Of a stretch of 64,000 nucleotides of DNA, positions 1 to 8,614 are shown piece after piece (the first letter of the stretch is position 1; each line of letters starts with the position of its first letter). Location: assembly GCF_947497285.1 (NCBI RefSeq), contig NZ_CANMFT010000001.1, positions 310,001-374,000 of the forward strand. Direction: 5' to 3'. Below the pieces are notes generated by a model. The model did not search any database and had not been told where the DNA came from. It saw only the letters and a list, made by a program, of their open reading frames with translations. Origin of the DNA: an uncultured Aliiroseovarius sp. Lineage in GTDB: Bacteria; Pseudomonadota; Alphaproteobacteria; Rhodobacterales; Rhodobacteraceae. A program made the translations under genes and the position numbers.

Positions 1-1
1 T

Positions 2-94
2 GAGGGCGTTTCAGATGAAGACTTCACGAACGAACTCCGAGAGCTTCTTGAAGAGTTTTTTGACATCTACGATGGCTTGAGAGAGCTGAAGTAA
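2..94 (+). CDS. 3' end of an unidentified acidic protein (partial)
   Basis: The window opens inside a plus-strand reading frame that ends at a TAA at 92-94. The visible C-terminal tail of 30 residues is rich in Glu, Asp and Leu. It ends one base before the ATG of the next gene, so the two are probably co-transcribed. The fragment is too short to assign a family. Confidence 0.45.
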   Translation, partial: EGVSDEDFTNELRELLEEFFDIYDGLRELK

Positions 95-316
95 ATGAAA
101 ACAATCAAGTGGCTTTGGATCGCAGCCCTATTGGCAATAGGCTTCAAGTTCTACGGTTTGATTAGTTCCGGGCCCGACGGCTACGGGGCGAATGAAATGG
201 AATCCTTTGTTGGCATGGTCTTAACTTTTGCCCTGTTATCTGCGATCTGGTTGGTTCTGTGGGCAATTGGTCGAGCCAAACAGGCAGTTGCCAGCAGATT
301 AGCTGATCGCGGCTAA
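95..316 (+). CDS. small two-helix membrane protein
   Basis: This 73-residue protein has two hydrophobic stretches (about residues 5-23 and 38-58), a short polar loop between them and a basic C-terminus, so it is probably an inner-membrane protein. The ATG directly abuts the stop of the preceding frame, which suggests translational coupling. A good terminator follows at 357-381. I do not recognise the family. The position upstream of the relaxosome genes would suit an entry-exclusion or accessory transfer role, but that is only a guess. Confidence 0.5.
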   Translation: MKTIKWLWIAALLAIGFKFYGLISSGPDGYGANEMESFVGMVLTFALLSAIWLVLWAIGRAKQAVASRLADRG

Positions 317-356
317 AGGCAACGCACCACATAACTCTGCAGAATGAAAAGGAATG

Positions 357-381
357 AGCCGCCAGTCTTGGCGGCTTTTTT
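357..381 (+). terminator. rho-independent terminator after the small membrane protein
   Basis: There is a perfect 8-bp stem AGCCGCCA / TGGCGGCT with a 4-nt loop, followed directly by a run of six T. It closes the transcription unit ending at 316. Confidence 0.85.
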
Positions 382-417
382 GATTTGGCTCGGTAAGCAA
401 ACGTGATTGCGCATGTG

Positions 418-434
418 GCCGGGCTTTGCCCGGC
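418..434. other. GC-rich inverted repeat, candidate oriT element
   Basis: A perfect inverted repeat GCCGGGC-TTT-GCCCGGC lies in the non-coding stretch upstream of the MobC-like and relaxase genes. It has no T-run, so it is not an obvious terminator. Transfer origins usually sit beside the relaxosome genes and carry inverted repeats next to the nick site, so this 382-480 interval is the natural oriT candidate. I could not match a nic consensus. Confidence 0.3.
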
Positions 435-479
435 GGTCGCAGCGTAGGGCTGCTCCAAACGGAATACAGGCAGTTGATG

Positions 480-520
480 CAATATTATAATATTGAATCA
501 ATTATGGTGAAATGCCATAA
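480..520. promoter_or_regulatory. double-palindrome operator/promoter of the mob operon
   Basis: A perfect 16-bp palindrome CAATATTATAATATTG (480-495) is followed by a second inverted repeat TTATGG-N7-CCATAA (502-520). A plausible promoter overlaps them: TTGAAT at 493-498, 17 bp, then CATAAC at 516-521, driving the mob operon whose first ATG is at 569. Nearly the same palindrome plus a second 7-nt-spaced repeat occurs at 18295-18342 before the virB operon, so one regulator probably binds both sites. Confidence 0.6.
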
Positions 521-568
521 CAGAGCTGCCTGTATGATGCTGGCAAGAAATAGGGGTGATTACTTCAC

Positions 569-1159
569 ATGGGCCGACCGCGCGCACCACGGCACAAGCG
601 ACTGACGCAAAACCAGCGTTTTGCCATCGTGCGCAAGCGTGCCGAAGGGGTGGCGATCGAGGATCTGGCCCGTGAATTCGGTGTCACGACCCGCAGCATA
701 TTTTACACGTTGAAGGCCGATCAAAGCCGCAAGTTGGATGCGCGCGTGCGCTCCGAACTGGTGAATGTCCGGCTCACGCCAAAGGAGCTTGCCAGCTTCG
801 ATGCGGTGCTGACGCGGCATGATATCAACAGCCGCGCCGACGGGTTGCGGCGGCTGATCTATGCGTCGAACGATCTCTTCGTCCCCGACGATGAGCTGGC
901 CAATCAGATGCAAGGTCTGTCGGCCTCGCTCAATCGTACCGGCAACAATATCAATCAAATTGCGCAGCGCCTGAACGAGGCAAAGCGCCAGGGCAAGACG
1001 CCACCTTATGGCAATTCCGCCCATGCTCAGGTCCGCGCTTTGGCCGGGCTGATCTTCGACATCGCCGACCAGGTTCAGGACATGGCGCAGCGCCGCCGAA
1101 GCGCGCTTTCTGGCGAGGTTGCCCGCGTACTGGGAGGCTTTGCCGATGGCCCGGAATAG
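569..1159 (+). CDS. mobC: MobC-like relaxosome accessory protein
   Basis: This 196-residue protein combines a basic N-terminal helix-turn-helix-like part (about residues 10-55) with a C-terminal segment containing the MobC signature LNRTGNNINQIAQRLN around residues 121-136. MobC proteins bind oriT and help the relaxase open DNA at the nick site, acting in the cytoplasm before transfer. The gene overlaps the start of the relaxase gene by 14 bases, which supports a joint operon and function. It lies just downstream of the double-palindrome promoter, and its HTH part makes it one candidate for the protein that reads that site. Confidence 0.82.
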   Translation: MGRPRAPRHKRLTQNQRFAIVRKRAEGVAIEDLAREFGVTTRSIFYTLKADQSRKLDARVRSELVNVRLTPKELASFDAVLTRHDINSRADGLRRLIYASNDLFVPDDELANQMQGLSASLNRTGNNINQIAQRLNEAKRQGKTPPYGNSAHAQVRALAGLIFDIADQVQDMAQRRRSALSGEVARVLGGFADGPE

Positions 1160-2954
1160 CGCCGTTGCCGCCGCGCAGGAGGCCTTTTTCGATCGCGACT
1201 GGAGCCGCATTCGCGGCAGCGTTCCGCGCGCCCGTGCCAAGCAAATGGCGCGCGCTGCCATGGGGCATTCCCCCGCGATCTTCAAAGCCATTCGCGACGG
1301 CGGCACACACAACAAAACGCAACTCCGCAACCAGCTGGAGTACCTGACCACCAAGTCGAGCTTCATCATCGACAGCCGTGGCACCTATGACGGCCAAAGC
1401 GTTCTGTCAGCCAAAGAAATCGAACAGGTCACGCGTCGGTTTTCAGCGCAGTGGAATGAGGGGTTTCATCCCAAGCTGGGACACACCTCGCATCTCTTGA
1501 TGGCTTTCCCAATTGGCACGCGCGGTGAGGATGTCGCCGAGATCACGCGCGAGATCTGCGAGCGGTTCTTTCAGGGTGAAGGCAGCCACTTTGACTACAT
1601 CGCCGCCGTGCATGAGGACCGGGATCACCCACACGCCCATATCGTCCTGAACCGGCGCAGCAAAGACGGTGAATTCTTCTTTCTGAAAGAAGGGCACCAT
1701 TTCAACTACGACAGTTTTCGCGAAGCGATGGTGGAGGTGTCGGACCGCTATGGGCTGCGGCTTGAGGCGACGCGAAAGCTGGAGCGAGGGATCACGACGA
1801 AGAGGCCAAGCGATGCAGACCAGCGTCGTGCAGAAGCCACGGGGCAGAAGCTGACCGAGTGTGAGCGCGTGGGGCCGGAGCTTGACCGTGCCTTGGCTGA
1901 GGTGGCGCAGAACGCGCGGCACTATCGCGGCTTGGCGGCCGAGGCCTCGCGCGAGAACCAGCATGACATTGCAGCAGCCTTGGACAAGGCCGCGACGCTT
2001 TTGGCGCAGGGCAAACCGATTGAAGCAGATGGAAAGGTATATGGCATGGCCAAAGAACAGCATTCGTTTGATGAGGTCGTGGATGCCTTTCACGACAAGA
2101 TCCATCAGGCTGAACGGATCGTCGCGGACGCTTCGGTTGAACGGCGGGCGGCGCTCGAGCATGAGCTCAACGACATCTATCGCTCACTGTCACATCTCAG
2201 CCCAATGGGAACGCAGTCTCACACATTGCTCGAGGATGCGTCCAAAAGTGGGATTTATTCTGCCGCAAATATCCAGGCCGAAGCTCAAGAAGCGTTGCAG
2301 GATCCAGCTCTGGCAGAACGTCTCCAGCAGGCTTTGAAAGGCACCGGCATTAACGCGCAAGAGGTGACACGTCGTGTCGAAAACGGCGCGGGCAATGCCG
2401 CGCTCGAGCGGCAATGGCTTGGACAGGATCTGAAGGCGATTGCCGAGAAGGACGGCTTTGACCTGTCACGCGCCGATGAGCTTGAGAAAGCGATCGACCG
2501 CCTTGACCGGGTGCACAGTGATCTGGGTCGTATGTTGGCCGATGCTGAAGTTCTCAAGGACAGTGGAGTGGTGGAGGCCGACCGGCAGGAAGCCATAGTC
2601 GACGGGTTGCCGCCGACCACGGCTGATATCCTGAGCCGTATGAGAGACGACCCAACGGCAGATCCATTCCGAAACGATCTGGAACGCGAGACCTGGCGTG
2701 CTGAGATGGCGGAACTGGTCGGTGAAGAGGGCACCCAGGATTTGGCGATTGGCGATGAGACAGCGTTTGAGGAGCATATCGAAGACCGTCTGGACCGCCT
2801 TTATGCGGCCAAGGCCTATCTGCAGAGCGATGCCGCTCTGGCGAACAGCGTGGCGATGGAGCATGTCCTTGACGAGATCGCCAATGAGGAAATAGACCTC
2901 CAACGCGAGCGGCATGTCGATGCCGACGGCGAAAAGGGCGTGACGCATGGGTAA
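1146..2954 (+). CDS. VirD2-like relaxase (mobilization nuclease)
   Basis: This 602-residue relaxase nicks oriT and pilots the strand through the VirB channel. The motif NQLEYLT places the probable catalytic tyrosine at Tyr66, and the metal-binding motif HEDRDHPHAH is at residues 156-165, close to the Agrobacterium VirD2 pattern. The long C-terminal half (about 240-602) is charged and helical and may carry the secretion signal. I chose the ATG at 1146 because GGGAGG lies about 8 bases upstream; a TTG at 1119 would lengthen it by nine residues. It overlaps mobC on the left and virD4 by 8 bases on the right. Confidence 0.88.
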   Translation: MARNSAVAAAQEAFFDRDWSRIRGSVPRARAKQMARAAMGHSPAIFKAIRDGGTHNKTQLRNQLEYLTTKSSFIIDSRGTYDGQSVLSAKEIEQVTRRFSAQWNEGFHPKLGHTSHLLMAFPIGTRGEDVAEITREICERFFQGEGSHFDYIAAVHEDRDHPHAHIVLNRRSKDGEFFFLKEGHHFNYDSFREAMVEVSDRYGLRLEATRKLERGITTKRPSDADQRRAEATGQKLTECERVGPELDRALAEVAQNARHYRGLAAEASRENQHDIAAALDKAATLLAQGKPIEADGKVYGMAKEQHSFDEVVDAFHDKIHQAERIVADASVERRAALEHELNDIYRSLSHLSPMGTQSHTLLEDASKSGIYSAANIQAEAQEALQDPALAERLQQALKGTGINAQEVTRRVENGAGNAALERQWLGQDLKAIAEKDGFDLSRADELEKAIDRLDRVHSDLGRMLADAEVLKDSGVVEADRQEAIVDGLPPTTADILSRMRDDPTADPFRNDLERETWRAEMAELVGEEGTQDLAIGDETAFEEHIEDRLDRLYAAKAYLQSDAALANSVAMEHVLDEIANEEIDLQRERHVDADGEKGVTHG

Positions 2955-4839
2955 GGCGCGGATCGCACTTGGCGTCATAAGCTTTGCTCTTCTCGGCGCG
3001 GTGCTGGGGTATGTTCTGGCGTCGGCCTTTCTGACGTTCCGCTGGTTCGGGGTCGGGGCGGATATCGATTTCTTGATGCTGGCACGTAGCTATGGGGGGC
3101 TCCGCACGACCCATCCGGCCGATATGCAGATTGTTCACTTGATCGTGGGGATCAGCACTGGTGCCGGTGTTTTGCTCAGTGCGGTCTTGATGAACGATGC
3201 GCTAACCAAATTTGGGGAAACCCACTGGCAGCACATGTCCGAGATGAAGCGCAACGGTTTCTTCGGCAAGCCTGGCCACGGCTTTGTTCTCGGTAAAATG
3301 GGTAAGCCCAGGAGCCGCAAACCCTTTGTGATGTCCAAGGTGTTCCCCCATGCCCTGATCGTCGCCCCGACTGGACGCGGCAAAACGACGGGGTTTGTCA
3401 TCCCGAACCTTCTGACCTATCAGGGCAGTGCGGTGGTGCTCGACGTAAAAGGCGAAAACTTCGAAGCAACATCGCGCCACAGGGCAGCGCAGGGCGACAA
3501 GGTTTTTCGGTTCGCGCCCACTGACTGGAAAGATAGCCGCTCGCACCGATACAATCCTTTGCTGCGGATCTCGGCGCTGGAAAACGTCGACCGCCAGCAA
3601 ATGGAGCTGCAGCTCTTGGCCTCATTGTTCCTCCAAGCTGATAACGACCGAGTTCAAGGACTCCTCGATGGCGGCATCGACCTATTTGTGGCGGCAGGGC
3701 TTTTGGCGTTTGAGCGCAAGCGGCCGACCCTGGGCGAGATTTACCGCATCACCGCATCTGGCGGAGACAAGCAGAAGGAATATCGCCGCCGAGCCGACGA
3801 AGTCGTTAATCCAGCTGCCAAGCTGATCTTCATGCGCATGGCCTCGACCAACAACGACACGCTGACCTCTTACCTTTCGCTCTTGATGACATCTGGCCTC
3901 AAACAATGGTCCAACCCCGCAATCGATCGCGCAACCGCGACCTCAGACTTCGATTTCCGGGACATCCGAAAGACGCCGTTCTCGGTCTATCTCGTGGTCG
4001 AGCCGCTTATGGTGAAACCCCTCGCTCCGCTGATCCGTCTGTTCTTCTCGGACTTGCTGGCATCGCTGCAGGACCATGAACCTGGCAAGGACGAGCCTTG
4101 GCCGGTGATGATCATGCTCGATGAGTTCAATCGGCTGGGCAAAATGCCAATCGTTCTGGACAGCATCGAAACCCTTCGATCCTACCGGGCTAATCTGGCG
4201 ATCGTCACCCAGACCATCCCGGCGCTAGATGAAATCTACGGCGAAAATTCCCGCCGCGCCTTGCAGGGTAACGCGGGCATCAAGCTCTATCTGACCCCCT
4301 CAGATGAAAAGACCATCGAAGAGCTCAGCAAAGCCGTCGGCAAAACCACCAAACGCGTTGTGACCCGTTCGCGCTCGGTCGGCCGCAACCCATTCGCGGG
4401 GCGCAGTATGTCTGAACGGACGGAAGAGACGCCTTTGTTACCGGAGGATGAGGCCCGTCGCATGGATCTTGATGACATTGTTCTGGTGGTCGACGCGCAA
4501 ATGCCCGTGCGCGCCAAGCGGATCAAATACTATGAAGACCGGTTCTTTAAGCAGATCTTCGATAAGCAGTCCGGGGATCTGCCATATCCCTCAGCCGGAG
4601 ACCAGATGCGCGGTCTGCAAGGGCAAATCAAGGCGCTGGAGGCGAAGATCGGGGCGCTGGAGGTGCCAAGAGCGGTTTCAGGTGATGGCACTGAAATTGA
4701 CGGGAAGCGACGTGCAGAGATCGATGCTTTGGTCAATGAAGAGCGGGGTGCGGCGTCAGGCGAAAAGCCTGGTTTGGGCGAGTATCAAGCAGGAGCTAAA
4801 CGGGTGGAGAGATTTATGGAGGAGGCAGCTCGGGGATGA
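2947..4839 (+). CDS. virD4: type IV secretion coupling protein VirD4/TraG
   Basis: This 630-residue coupling ATPase links the relaxosome to the secretion channel at the inner membrane. Two N-terminal membrane segments (about residues 5-28 and 60-85) are followed by the nucleotide-binding domain with Walker A APTGRGKT at 140-147 and Walker B ending in Asp392-Glu393 (IMLDEFNRLG). The C-terminus holds a helical tail. The ATG overlaps the relaxase stop by 8 bases, so mobC, relaxase and virD4 form one operon. Length and motif spacing are normal for the family. Confidence 0.93.
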   Translation: MGKARIALGVISFALLGAVLGYVLASAFLTFRWFGVGADIDFLMLARSYGGLRTTHPADMQIVHLIVGISTGAGVLLSAVLMNDALTKFGETHWQHMSEMKRNGFFGKPGHGFVLGKMGKPRSRKPFVMSKVFPHALIVAPTGRGKTTGFVIPNLLTYQGSAVVLDVKGENFEATSRHRAAQGDKVFRFAPTDWKDSRSHRYNPLLRISALENVDRQQMELQLLASLFLQADNDRVQGLLDGGIDLFVAAGLLAFERKRPTLGEIYRITASGGDKQKEYRRRADEVVNPAAKLIFMRMASTNNDTLTSYLSLLMTSGLKQWSNPAIDRATATSDFDFRDIRKTPFSVYLVVEPLMVKPLAPLIRLFFSDLLASLQDHEPGKDEPWPVMIMLDEFNRLGKMPIVLDSIETLRSYRANLAIVTQTIPALDEIYGENSRRALQGNAGIKLYLTPSDEKTIEELSKAVGKTTKRVVTRSRSVGRNPFAGRSMSERTEETPLLPEDEARRMDLDDIVLVVDAQMPVRAKRIKYYEDRFFKQIFDKQSGDLPYPSAGDQMRGLQGQIKALEAKIGALEVPRAVSGDGTEIDGKRRAEIDALVNEERGAASGEKPGLGEYQAGAKRVERFMEEAARG

Positions 4840-5144
4840 AACGCGGGAAGCGGTCATTCTCTGCATATGCGGGGTGCAAGGCATTCAGCTGGAAGAGCAG
4901 ACATTCAAAACTGGTTTTTTGATCAGAAGAAAAAGTAGGCGTGCTCGGTTGTTTGGTGACCGACGACTATTGGCAAGCTCTAAGCAACCTGCATCACTTT
5001 CGCTAAGTGGGGAAGCAATCCGATCAGGCCCCCGTGTCTGGTTTTACAATCGCTCCTTGGCAGTCTACCTATAGGTTGAGCAGACGGTGAATGCATGGAC
5101 GATTTGGATGGATCACCGCGAATTTGAACAAAGGGTTTTTGTAC
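4840..5144. other. non-coding gap between virD4 and the nuclease cassette
   Basis: About 300 bases with no convincing gene. A frame reading through the virD4 3' end extends to 5074, but its residue composition (Arg- and Ser-rich, no family features) looks like an out-of-frame shadow. No T-tailed hairpin was seen after virD4. The gap may hold the promoter of the cassette starting at 5145. Confidence 0.4.
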
Positions 5145-6224
5145 ATGGATTTGAGAATTCTCAATTCTCTTGAAGCAAGGATGCCTTGGACTCTTGCCAA
5201 CAGAGCGATGAAGCGAGCCGGTTTGGACGGGTCCCAAGGTTGGGACGGTGCGCGCGCAAAATATTCAACGACGGACCATCCAAAGGCCGAAGCGTTCCTG
5301 ATTGGTCTGCTGCGGCAACATGCTCTCTGCGGCGAAAAAATGACCAAGTTTTATGCGGTTAGGGATGCCGTCAAAGCGGAGCTTTTGGAGGCGATAAACG
5401 AACTGTCCCCTGCGGATCATGCGTTCGCCGAAAGTTATCCCTTTGTGATGAGCGAAACGGAACTTACCGAGCAGACTTCTGAACCGGTTCTAGTCTCTGT
5501 GGAACGAACCGACGATGGCGTCGGGGCAGTCTTCGCTCAGACAATAAAGCTGACTTCGCGCGAGCAAATACCCATCGGCGAAGTCTTCAATGACCCGGAC
5601 AATGTCAGGGAACGCTACGACGAGGTGATTGGCCTCAAGTTTGAGGCGGTACAGATGTTCAACATCATTTGGGTGCCGCACCATGACGGTTTGGTTGAGG
5701 TTCGAACCGACTTTCCCAGAGGCATGCGGCAGGAGCTGGCACACGAAATCCAATCGCAATTCAAGGCAATTGCGAACAGCTTGGTTGAAGGGTCGCCTTT
5801 GGAGCAGCCGATTGACTTGTTTCCACTGATTTCGTCAATGTACGAGACCAAGGGTGAGGGGACGGTGGTGGAACTGAGTTTCAAGACTTCAACCGCATCA
5901 ATCAAGAACGAGAAGATGCGCCGAACGAGGCTCTGCCTGCGTGATGAGCTGTATCACAAGGGCGGTAAGGATGCGCTCGGAACGAAGATTGAGCCTTTCA
6001 AGGTGAGCATCCGCTGGGAGTTCCAGCACGAGGGCCAAGCCTACCAGCCTGAACTGACGCTGGCAGGGACGTCTCGCGGTCAACAAACCGCAGGTGGACC
6101 CGCAAAAGGTCAGCTCGTTTCGGGAGCCGTCATTAAGAACTGCATCGGTATGGTGGACTATGAGCATGTGAAGGCCAAAATGGTGGCTCACATGCCCAGC
6201 AACGAAGGAGAAGCTGCGAGCTAG
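5145..6224 (+). CDS. uncharacterised protein, first gene of nuclease cassette
   Basis: This 359-residue soluble protein has no signal peptide or membrane segment and no motif I recognise. The N-terminal third looks helical and resembles a small folded module (conserved-looking GSQGWDGARAK). The middle and C-terminal parts alternate strands and helices. I prefer the ATG at 5145, with AAAGGG about 9 bases upstream, over 5091, which lacks a clear ribosome-binding site. It is followed 11 bases later by a 133-residue protein and then a PD-(D/E)xK nuclease, so it is likely a partner of that nuclease. It could serve as a sensor or specificity subunit; this is inference from context. Confidence 0.6.
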   Translation: MDLRILNSLEARMPWTLANRAMKRAGLDGSQGWDGARAKYSTTDHPKAEAFLIGLLRQHALCGEKMTKFYAVRDAVKAELLEAINELSPADHAFAESYPFVMSETELTEQTSEPVLVSVERTDDGVGAVFAQTIKLTSREQIPIGEVFNDPDNVRERYDEVIGLKFEAVQMFNIIWVPHHDGLVEVRTDFPRGMRQELAHEIQSQFKAIANSLVEGSPLEQPIDLFPLISSMYETKGEGTVVELSFKTSTASIKNEKMRRTRLCLRDELYHKGGKDALGTKIEPFKVSIRWEFQHEGQAYQPELTLAGTSRGQQTAGGPAKGQLVSGAVIKNCIGMVDYEHVKAKMVAHMPSNEGEAAS

Positions 6225-6235
6225 CTTGGATTGAC

Positions 6236-6637
6236 GTGGAAGTTGCAGAGATAAAGAGCGCGATTGAAAAAGACTGGGGCCATACCCCTGTCGGTGAAGT
6301 GTGCCTTGTTCTTGTTGACCGCATCTTGGGTTTGCAGCCACAAGCTTCGGCGGCGCTTACCTACCAGAACATCCTCGATTTGGTCGGGGAAGACTCAGTA
6401 ACACCCGAACTAGTCGCAGCGTTAAATCTGCTCACCACCGCCGAGTTTGCGATTTTGGACGCCGGTGGATTCTTTATCGACGAGGACGACAACAGTCATG
6501 AGTTGACCGCCGAGGAGTTTCAGAACGTCCTTAGTCGCAACTTTTTGGTACATCCAGACTCCGGTTACCCAGTTGAGGATGCCGCGAACAAGGTGTGTCC
6601 GTTTTTTTCGCTCAAGAACGCGGAGGCCAGTTCCTGA
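6236..6637 (+). CDS. small acidic uncharacterised protein, second gene of cassette
   Basis: This 133-residue acidic protein starts with GTG at 6236, 11 bases after the preceding stop, and ends in TGATG overlapping the ATG of the nuclease gene. The N-terminal half reads like a compact helical domain; the C-terminal half carries an acidic segment around FIDEDDNSHE. No known catalytic motif is visible. Its tight coupling to the nuclease gene suggests a small adaptor or middle component, or an inhibitor that keeps the nuclease in check. The GTG start has only a weak ribosome-binding site, so the exact start is uncertain. Confidence 0.55.
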   Translation: MEVAEIKSAIEKDWGHTPVGEVCLVLVDRILGLQPQASAALTYQNILDLVGEDSVTPELVAALNLLTTAEFAILDAGGFFIDEDDNSHELTAEEFQNVLSRNFLVHPDSGYPVEDAANKVCPFFSLKNAEASS

Positions 6638-7269
6638 TGGCCTCAGAAATGACACTCAGTACCGTTCTAGCTCTGCACGATGGCACGGCCCTAGCGGCTG
6701 CTCTACGCTATACCCTCGCACAAACGCATGATGCCCGGCTTGAAGCCGTAAGGACAGTGATTGACCACGCCTGCAGTGAGCTGGAAGTGAATAGCCACCT
6801 TAAACAAGACCTATCGGAAGACCAGTTGACGATTGAAATTTGCCAATACATGCGCGGATTGGGTTTCGAACCTCGGCATGATGAGCAAGCTGGCGGACAC
6901 TGCGACATTCTCATTCGCGGCAAAGACATGTTCATGTTTGTCGCTGAGGCCAAGTGGCACACGAGTTATTCATGGCTCGATCAAGGATTCCAACAACTCG
7001 CAACGCGTTATTCCACGGGCGTACCCGGCCAGGATCAAGGCGAAGTCATCATCTACTGCAGAAATCGTGATGCACTCGCCATGCTTAGAAAGTGGCGCGA
7101 GGAACTGACTGATCGAAATGCCGCAGTTGAAACTGCCGATGATGAGAACGGAAATCCACTCGCATTTTGGTCCACCCACAAACATGAAAAAACGGGTCTA
7201 GATTATCGTGTTCGACACAAAGTTGTAACGCTGCACCACGAACCGGCAGACAAGAAAAAAGCCGCATGA
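6637..7269 (+). CDS. predicted PD-(D/E)xK restriction-endonuclease-like protein
   Basis: This 210-residue protein has the restriction-endonuclease core pattern: a helix with Glu67, then Asp90 in GGHCDILI, then Glu104-Ala-Lys106 in FVAEAKW, and Gln119/Gln120 in the next helix. Such enzymes cleave DNA or sometimes RNA. The ATG at 6637 overlaps the upstream stop (TGATG), with CGGAGG at 6621-6626 as ribosome-binding site; a longer start at 6595 would overlap the upstream gene by 43 bases. It closes a three-gene cassette lying between virD4 and virB6, a usual cargo position in conjugative elements. A defence role is inferred. Confidence 0.72.
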   Translation: MASEMTLSTVLALHDGTALAAALRYTLAQTHDARLEAVRTVIDHACSELEVNSHLKQDLSEDQLTIEICQYMRGLGFEPRHDEQAGGHCDILIRGKDMFMFVAEAKWHTSYSWLDQGFQQLATRYSTGVPGQDQGEVIIYCRNRDALAMLRKWREELTDRNAAVETADDENGNPLAFWSTHKHEKTGLDYRVRHKVVTLHHEPADKKKAA

Positions 7270-7418
7270 GATTCTCTTTGATAAATAATCTTGGATAGCA
7301 CCTGTGGCACCGTTTACCGTTCGCGGAGCAACGCAAAGTCATCTGCGGCGAATGTCTGCAAAGCGTGCTGCGACTGCAGAAAAATGCTCTATTCTCGAGT
7401 GACCGCAACGGGCCGGTT

Positions 7419-8417
7419 TCATTCCAACCTTTTCGCCCGTTCTGCCATCCGCTGAACCACTGAAATAGTCGCAGCGCCCGCCTGACTTATCCCAGCCCCG
7501 GCGATCTCCGCATTTGACCTCGTCCCAAACCTTGCCCGTGCCCGTGACCCCTTGGTGCCCATCAAGCCTTTAGCGAACCCGCCGGGCCCCGGAATGCTTG
7601 GCGGTCCGGCCATCATGAAATTGCCCGAGATCGAGCGGACGATTAGCGGGGTGGCGATGATCATGCCGCCTGCGAGAAACATCATCATGAAGAAGGGGAC
7701 CAGCGCGCCGATGTTGCTTGCGCCGGAGGGGTCTCCGAGTTCGGCCATCAGCGAGCGCGACATTCCGACGACGGTGGAAAACACCCCCGCAATCACGAGG
7801 GGGTAGAGTGCGTAGGACACCGTGCTGGACAGCCAGCGATGGAAATAGTCCTTGCTGACATCAAACAGGGAAAGCGCGATCATGATGGGGGCGATGCCGA
7901 TCATGAATGCCAGCATGATCTTCGCGAAAATCAGGACCAGGCCGCAAAGCGCGCCTATGACGCCTAAAAGGAACGCACCAATCGCGCCGATCAGGGCTCC
8001 GGCCATCCAATGCATGTTGTCACCAGCCGCGTTCAGGTAGTCGCCGAACTCTTCGATGAGGTCGTCAAAGGCCCCGGCAAAGTAGGATGCGCCTGCACCG
8101 CCCCCGCCAAGTCCTGCCACCATGCCGCCCGCGAGCTGGTCTAGCCCGTTGATGAGGGCGCTGGCTACTGCGTTGAATTGGACCCAGTTCATCGCAAACA
8201 GAAAGATGAGCATGAGCTTGAGGGCGAACCAGAACGCGGTGCGCCCATCCATGGATTTGTACTGAAACACCATGTTGAGGAAGACGCCGATCACGGCGAG
8301 CGTCGAGGCCACGGCAATGACGCCGCCAAGCTGACCGGCGACGTTGCCAAAAGTGGTTTGGGCCGCGTCATCCAAAAAATTGTTGGTTGTCTCTACCATC
8401 CAGGTGACAACGCCCAT
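7419..8417 (-). CDS. virB6: type IV secretion polytopic membrane protein VirB6/TrbL
   Basis: This 332-residue inner-membrane protein has about six hydrophobic segments and a Gly/Ala-rich loop around residues 100-110, typical of VirB6/TrbL, which forms part of the DNA path across the inner membrane. A strong ribosome-binding site (GAGGAGG) precedes the ATG at 8417. It is the last gene of the minus-strand virB operon, after virB11 and a small DUF4177-like gene. It converges with the plus-strand nuclease cassette, with about 150 bases between them. Confidence 0.88.
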   Translation of the reverse strand: MGVVTWMVETTNNFLDDAAQTTFGNVAGQLGGVIAVASTLAVIGVFLNMVFQYKSMDGRTAFWFALKLMLIFLFAMNWVQFNAVASALINGLDQLAGGMVAGLGGGGAGASYFAGAFDDLIEEFGDYLNAAGDNMHWMAGALIGAIGAFLLGVIGALCGLVLIFAKIMLAFMIGIAPIMIALSLFDVSKDYFHRWLSSTVSYALYPLVIAGVFSTVVGMSRSLMAELGDPSGASNIGALVPFFMMMFLAGGMIIATPLIVRSISGNFMMAGPPSIPGPGGFAKGLMGTKGSRARARFGTRSNAEIAGAGISQAGAATISVVQRMAERAKRLE

Positions 8418-8437
8418 GGGATCCTCCTCGGTTGGGC

Positions 8438-8614
8438 TTAGGTGCTGTCACCAGTGCGACGTTTCAGGAAGGCCTTTAGGATATGCTCGCCGTCAAAATC
8501 CGGCACGACGGAAACCAGTTCCCAGCCAACTTGGCCAAGAGCCGTCAGCTGCGCTTCGATCTTCGGTGACTTTGTCTTGGCGGTGTTGATCAGTTCAATC
8601 TTGTATTCAAACAT
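8438..8614 (-). CDS. small DUF4177-like protein in the virB operon
   Basis: This 58-residue protein has the pattern MFEYKIE...GWELVSV...KAFLKR, which fits the DUF4177 family, whose function is unknown. The ATG at 8614 overlaps the virB11 stop by 8 bases and the gene ends 20 bases before virB6, so it is translated as part of the secretion operon. A longer frame to 8683 is less likely because it would overlap virB11 much more. I cannot say what it does in transfer. Confidence 0.65.
   Translation of the reverse strand: MFEYKIELINTAKTKSPKIEAQLTALGQVGWELVSVVPDFDGEHILKAFLKRRTGDST

Noticed and set aside
560-1384. A minus-strand frame of 274 codons opposite mobC and the relaxase start
   Set aside because: It runs antisense to two genes with recognised motifs and has Arg/Ala-rich mirror-frame composition.
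4448-5074. A frame crossing the virD4 3' end and extending beyond it
   Set aside because: The overlap is with the coding virD4 C-terminus, and the extra 80 codons have no domain or clean start.
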